Below, in pieces: positions 7,224 through 9,953 of a DNA stretch of 9,953 bases (position 1 is the stretch's first letter; every line of letters begins with the position of its first letter). The stretch comes from an uncultured Bacteroidales bacterium (GTDB lineage: Bacteria; Bacteroidota; Bacteroidia; Bacteroidales; Paludibacteraceae). Location of the stretch: the NCBI GenBank assembly GCA_903929065.1, contig CAIYTJ010000152.1:1-9953 (forward strand), given 5' to 3'. Made by a program: the position numbers and the translations under genes. The notes under the pieces were generated by a model. The model searched no databases and was not told the origin of the DNA. It saw only the letters and a program-made list of their open reading frames with translations.

Positions 7224-8099
7224 TTAAATAATAAACATCTCGTTCGAATGCATTTTTAAATACTTCCCAACAGCAAAATAGGATGAACTTGCTGTCAATG
7301 CAATACCGGATAAGATTACAATGATTGCCACAAATACAAAGCTTAGGGAATGAAGCATAAATCCGGTAATTCCAAATTCGTACTGAACAAAATAAACCAC
7401 ACCTGCCAACAATACGATTGAAATGGCAGACGCTATTAACCCATTGATCATGCTGCTTTTCAGGTATGGTTTTCGGATAAACCACGGCGTAGCACCAACC
7501 AGCTTCATGGTGTTGATTAAAAACCGGTTTGAATACAACGATAAACGAATGGTATTATTAATAAGTGCAATCGAAACAAAAAGCAAAATCACAGCCAGAC
7601 CTAATAAAATCAGACTCACTTTACGCACATTGTCATTCACCAGACTTACCATATCTTTTTGATAAACCACCCGGTTAATATGGTCAAAGGTCTTCAGCTT
7701 TGATTCAATTTTGCTCACACTATCGTTGTTTGCATATGTTTCGTGAAGTTTTACTTCAATAGAGGCTTTTAGTGGATTGAAACCCAGAAACTCCTGAGGA
7801 TTCTCACCCAAACTGCTGATATGATCCTTAAGTGCATCTGCTTTCGAAATATATTCAACCGTTTTGGCATAAGGTGAAGAAGTCAGGAACTTTTCAATTC
7901 GTTGTTCATCCGTTTTACTGGCCTGATCGTCAAGAACGATTGACAGATTGATATTTTCTTTCACGAAAGTGCTCATATCGCGAGCTACAAAAAGGAGCAA
8001 AAAAACCAGTCCAATCAAAAACAATACCAGCGACATACTTATGGTAGACGTTAAATGTACAGTTGAGTAACCTGGTTTTGTTGTTTTATCTGTTGTCAT
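7224..8099 (-). CDS. ftsX: Cell division protein FtsX (ABC-type permease-like subunit)
   Basis: Membrane partner of the ATPase FtsE; FtsEX acts at the division septum and activates peptidoglycan hydrolases. From ATG 8099 the protein has 291 residues with the FtsX layout: a short cytoplasmic N-terminus, membrane helix 1 (about 20-39), a periplasmic domain (about 40-158), then helices at about 160-180, 219-240 and 252-275. The MKLVGATPWFIRKPYL segment (198-213) before helix 3 is the family signature. The frame is open further upstream to an ATG at 8162, but that would add 21 residues overlapping the yfhO-like gene. I prefer 8099 because it leaves a 26-nt gap with an A-rich leader (AGAAAAAA) directly before ATG, and the MTTDKTT N-terminus fits the family. 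ftsE is not in the window, a separation I believe is usual in this phylum. Confidence 0.95.
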   Translation of the reverse strand: MTTDKTTKPGYSTVHLTSTISMSLVLFLIGLVFLLLFVARDMSTFVKENINLSIVLDDQASKTDEQRIEKFLTSSPYAKTVEYISKADALKDHISSLGENPQEFLGFNPLKASIEVKLHETYANNDSVSKIESKLKTFDHINRVVYQKDMVSLVNDNVRKVSLILLGLAVILLFVSIALINNTIRLSLYSNRFLINTMKLVGATPWFIRKPYLKSSMINGLIASAISIVLLAGVVYFVQYEFGITGFMLHSLSFVFVAIIVILSGIALTASSSYFAVGKYLKMHSNEMFII

Positions 8100-8125
8100 T
8101 TTTTTCTGAATTATCTGTTTAAGAA

Positions 8126-9953
8126 TTAAGCCTTTGTTTCCGGCTTTTTGTAATTTTTCCATTGCCAGAAAATAAAACCAAGTATGCTCAGTATCAATAA
8201 AATGGAAGATGTTAATGCAATTGCATTACCCATACTGTATGATTTTGGTTCAAACTTAAACTCAATCTCGTAATTTCCAGCCTTCAATGGCATTGCCCGC
8301 AACAAATAATCAGCACGGACATAGGGCACTTTCTGACCGTTAATATAAGCATTCCAACCATTTTCGTAATAAATTTCCGAGAACACAGCCACCTGATCGG
8401 TTTTTGAACTGAAATTATATTTCAAATGATTCGGTTCATAACTGGTCAAGGCAATGTGTGCTGAAGTATCAGGCAATAATTTTGTTGGCAATTGAGATGC
8501 AAATGATTTATCAACCACCAATTCGGTTTTAGTATTTATTTTGCCCAACAAGCTCATTTCTTCGTTTGCGTCAGCAGCAATTCTTATATTATTTACAAAC
8601 CAGGCATTACCGTTGGCATGAGGATTTACAATCGGAGCAACTTCTTTGTTATAAATCAGATATTTCATATTGAGCATATTCAAAACTCCCAGTGAATCCA
8701 TAGTATTTGTAACTACATCGGGCGTTTTTGCCCGTCCAAATGCACCAAATAATTGTCCGATTTCTTTATCAAGATGCATATTTATAAGTTCCTGGTAACG
8801 GCGCAATTTTGCTGCATGATAACCACCAATATTTTTATGGAAATAGGATGGTGAAGCATCGTTGAATATATTTGACGTTGCATCTAAAACACGAAATTGC
8901 GATTTATCCTGCAAAATTATATTATCAGCAGTTGATGGTGTAATCAATGTTTCTAAACGACGTGGACGTTTGAAATTATCATCATTCAAATACCGTTTTG
9001 CAACCGGCACCAAATCAATCAAAATAATAATTCCGAACAGAACATAAGCGACCTTAAGTTTTAAATAGTTTTTTAGATATAACCAGATTAGTCCGGTCGC
9101 AGCAATAACAAAAGCTAATGAACGAAATGCATCTCCGCGAAGCATTGCTTCCCGATCCAATGGCAATGTTTCTTTCAGGAAAGCATTATTTCCCTGAAAC
9201 TGTGCATCAGCTGCTGATTTAAAATCACCTGCCAATGAAGGAATTAGTGCAAAAATAAAAGCTAGACCACCAACAATTGCTGCACTAATTAAAACCTGTT
9301 TAATGAGTTTATTTTTATCGGTTTTTACATTGAAAACTTCTTTCAACGCGAGAATTGCCATTAAAGTCATTCCGAAACCGGTTGCAACCAGCGTCATTGA
9401 AACTGTTCGGAATTTATTGTAAAGCGGAACGTAATTAATGAAAAGATCGGTCAGCCACATGAAATTTTTCCCCCACGAAAGCATCACTGTTAGGGCAATC
9501 ATCGGCAACAGCCACCATTTGGTACGCTTATCAACCAAAAACAGTCCTAGAACAAACAAAAAACAAATCACTGCACCAATATAAACCGGCCCAGATGTGA
9601 AAGGCTGAGCTCCCCAATATAGCGGAAACTGATTTTCTTTCATAATTTTTTCAACATCCGGAGCACCTAAACTTGTCAGTTTTTTGGCAGTTTCACTTTC
9701 AGCAGTCAGATTTGTACCACTTGCACCTCCTTTAAAGTTTGGAATAAGCAACGTCATTGTTTCGTCGACACCGTAACTCCATTGGGTAATGTAATCACGA
9801 TTTAAACCGTGTTGTGAATTCTGTGTATCAATCGTCAAACCATTGGAATTACCACGCATAGTGGCTTTGGCATATTCATTTGTGGTAAGTAATGAAGTGG
9901 CATTCATACCAATAGCTATCGCAGCCGCAGCCTGTAACATTCCGCTTGTTTTC
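8126..9953 (-). CDS. YfhO-family polytopic membrane protein, N-terminus outside the window
   Basis: Belongs to the YfhO family (PF09586), large GT-C-like membrane proteins. In Bacillus subtilis YfhO is linked to glycosylation of lipoteichoic acid, but the role in Gram-negative Bacteroidota is unknown. The frame stays open past the ATG at 9940 to the window end (KTSG precedes it), and that ATG falls inside a hydrophobic segment, so it is not the true start; family members are roughly 800 residues and about 200 are missing. Counting from that Met, membrane segments lie near 118-136, 142-156, 181-199, 213-234, 272-290, 296-314 and 573-595. Family motifs include VPLYNKFRTVSM (171-182), the GGYHAAKLRRYQELI stretch, and near the end a soluble domain with SEIYYENGWNAYINGQKVP, leading to the last helix. 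The stop is 26 nt before ftsX, so the two are probably co-transcribed. Confidence 0.93.
   Translation of the reverse strand, partial: KTSGMLQAAAAIAIGMNATSLLTTNEYAKATMRGNSNGLTIDTQNSQHGLNRDYITQWSYGVDETMTLLIPNFKGGASGTNLTAESETAKKLTSLGAPDVEKIMKENQFPLYWGAQPFTSGPVYIGAVICFLFVLGLFLVDKRTKWWLLPMIALTVMLSWGKNFMWLTDLFINYVPLYNKFRTVSMTLVATGFGMTLMAILALKEVFNVKTDKNKLIKQVLISAAIVGGLAFIFALIPSLAGDFKSAADAQFQGNNAFLKETLPLDREAMLRGDAFRSLAFVIAATGLIWLYLKNYLKLKVAYVLFGIIILIDLVPVAKRYLNDDNFKRPRRLETLITPSTADNIILQDKSQFRVLDATSNIFNDASPSYFHKNIGGYHAAKLRRYQELINMHLDKEIGQLFGAFGRAKTPDVVTNTMDSLGVLNMLNMKYLIYNKEVAPIVNPHANGNAWFVNNIRIAADANEEMSLLGKINTKTELVVDKSFASQLPTKLLPDTSAHIALTSYEPNHLKYNFSSKTDQVAVFSEIYYENGWNAYINGQKVPYVRADYLLRAMPLKAGNYEIEFKFEPKSYSMGNAIALTSSILLILSILGFIFWQWKNYKKPETKA

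Noticed and set aside
7054..7485. 143-codon minus-strand open frame bridging ftsX and the DUF3098 gene
   Set aside because: It is out of frame with both recognised genes. The Cys- and Tyr-rich translation looks like a frame-shadow of membrane-protein codons.
8100..8162. ATG at 8162 as an upstream start for ftsX, adding 21 residues
   Set aside because: It would overlap the 3' end of the yfhO-like gene by 37 bases and add a sequence unlike FtsX N-termini. The ATG at 8099 has an A-rich leader and the expected protein beginning.
9938..9940. ATG as the true start of the yfhO-like gene
   Set aside because: The frame stays open to the window edge, the Met lies inside a hydrophobic segment, and the protein would lack the N-terminal part of the family.

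Overview
The window is ordinary chromosomal core sequence, most likely from a member of the Bacteroidota (Bacteroidales/Marinilabiliales-like). The basis is protein character (a MetK with Bacteroidota-style insertions, a short TruB without a PUA domain, a DUF3098 protein next to UppP), the Bacteroidota-type -7 box TAACTTTG, and start codons without Shine-Dalgarno sequences. This placement is recognition from memory, not a database search. I see no mobile elements, tRNA or rRNA genes, CRISPR arrays or phage genes, and no convincing new system.

The left part (1-4272) is read on the plus strand. It holds the 3' part of metK (S-adenosylmethionine synthetase), which ends at a strong hairpin terminator. 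A small DCC-family thiol-disulfide oxidoreductase-like gene follows, then a large bifunctional class A penicillin-binding protein (PBP1A type) behind its own probable promoter.

The right part (4333-9953) is read on the minus strand and looks like one tightly packed transcription unit. In order of transcription it is: a YfhO-family membrane protein (5' end outside the window), ftsX, a small DUF3098 membrane protein, uppP, truB and queA. Gaps are 26, 48, -1, 7 and 11 nt. The two halves converge on a hairpin at 4276-4314 that can act as a terminator in both directions.

Functionally the window mixes cell-envelope genes and tRNA-modification genes. PBP1A polymerises and crosslinks peptidoglycan, UppP recycles the undecaprenyl carrier that PBP1A releases, and FtsX links division to septal wall hydrolysis. 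TruB makes pseudouridine 55 and QueA makes epoxyqueuosine in tRNA. QueA consumes SAM, the product of MetK. No gene-free stretch exceeds 300 bases; the longest gap is 1234-1342 and holds the metK terminator.
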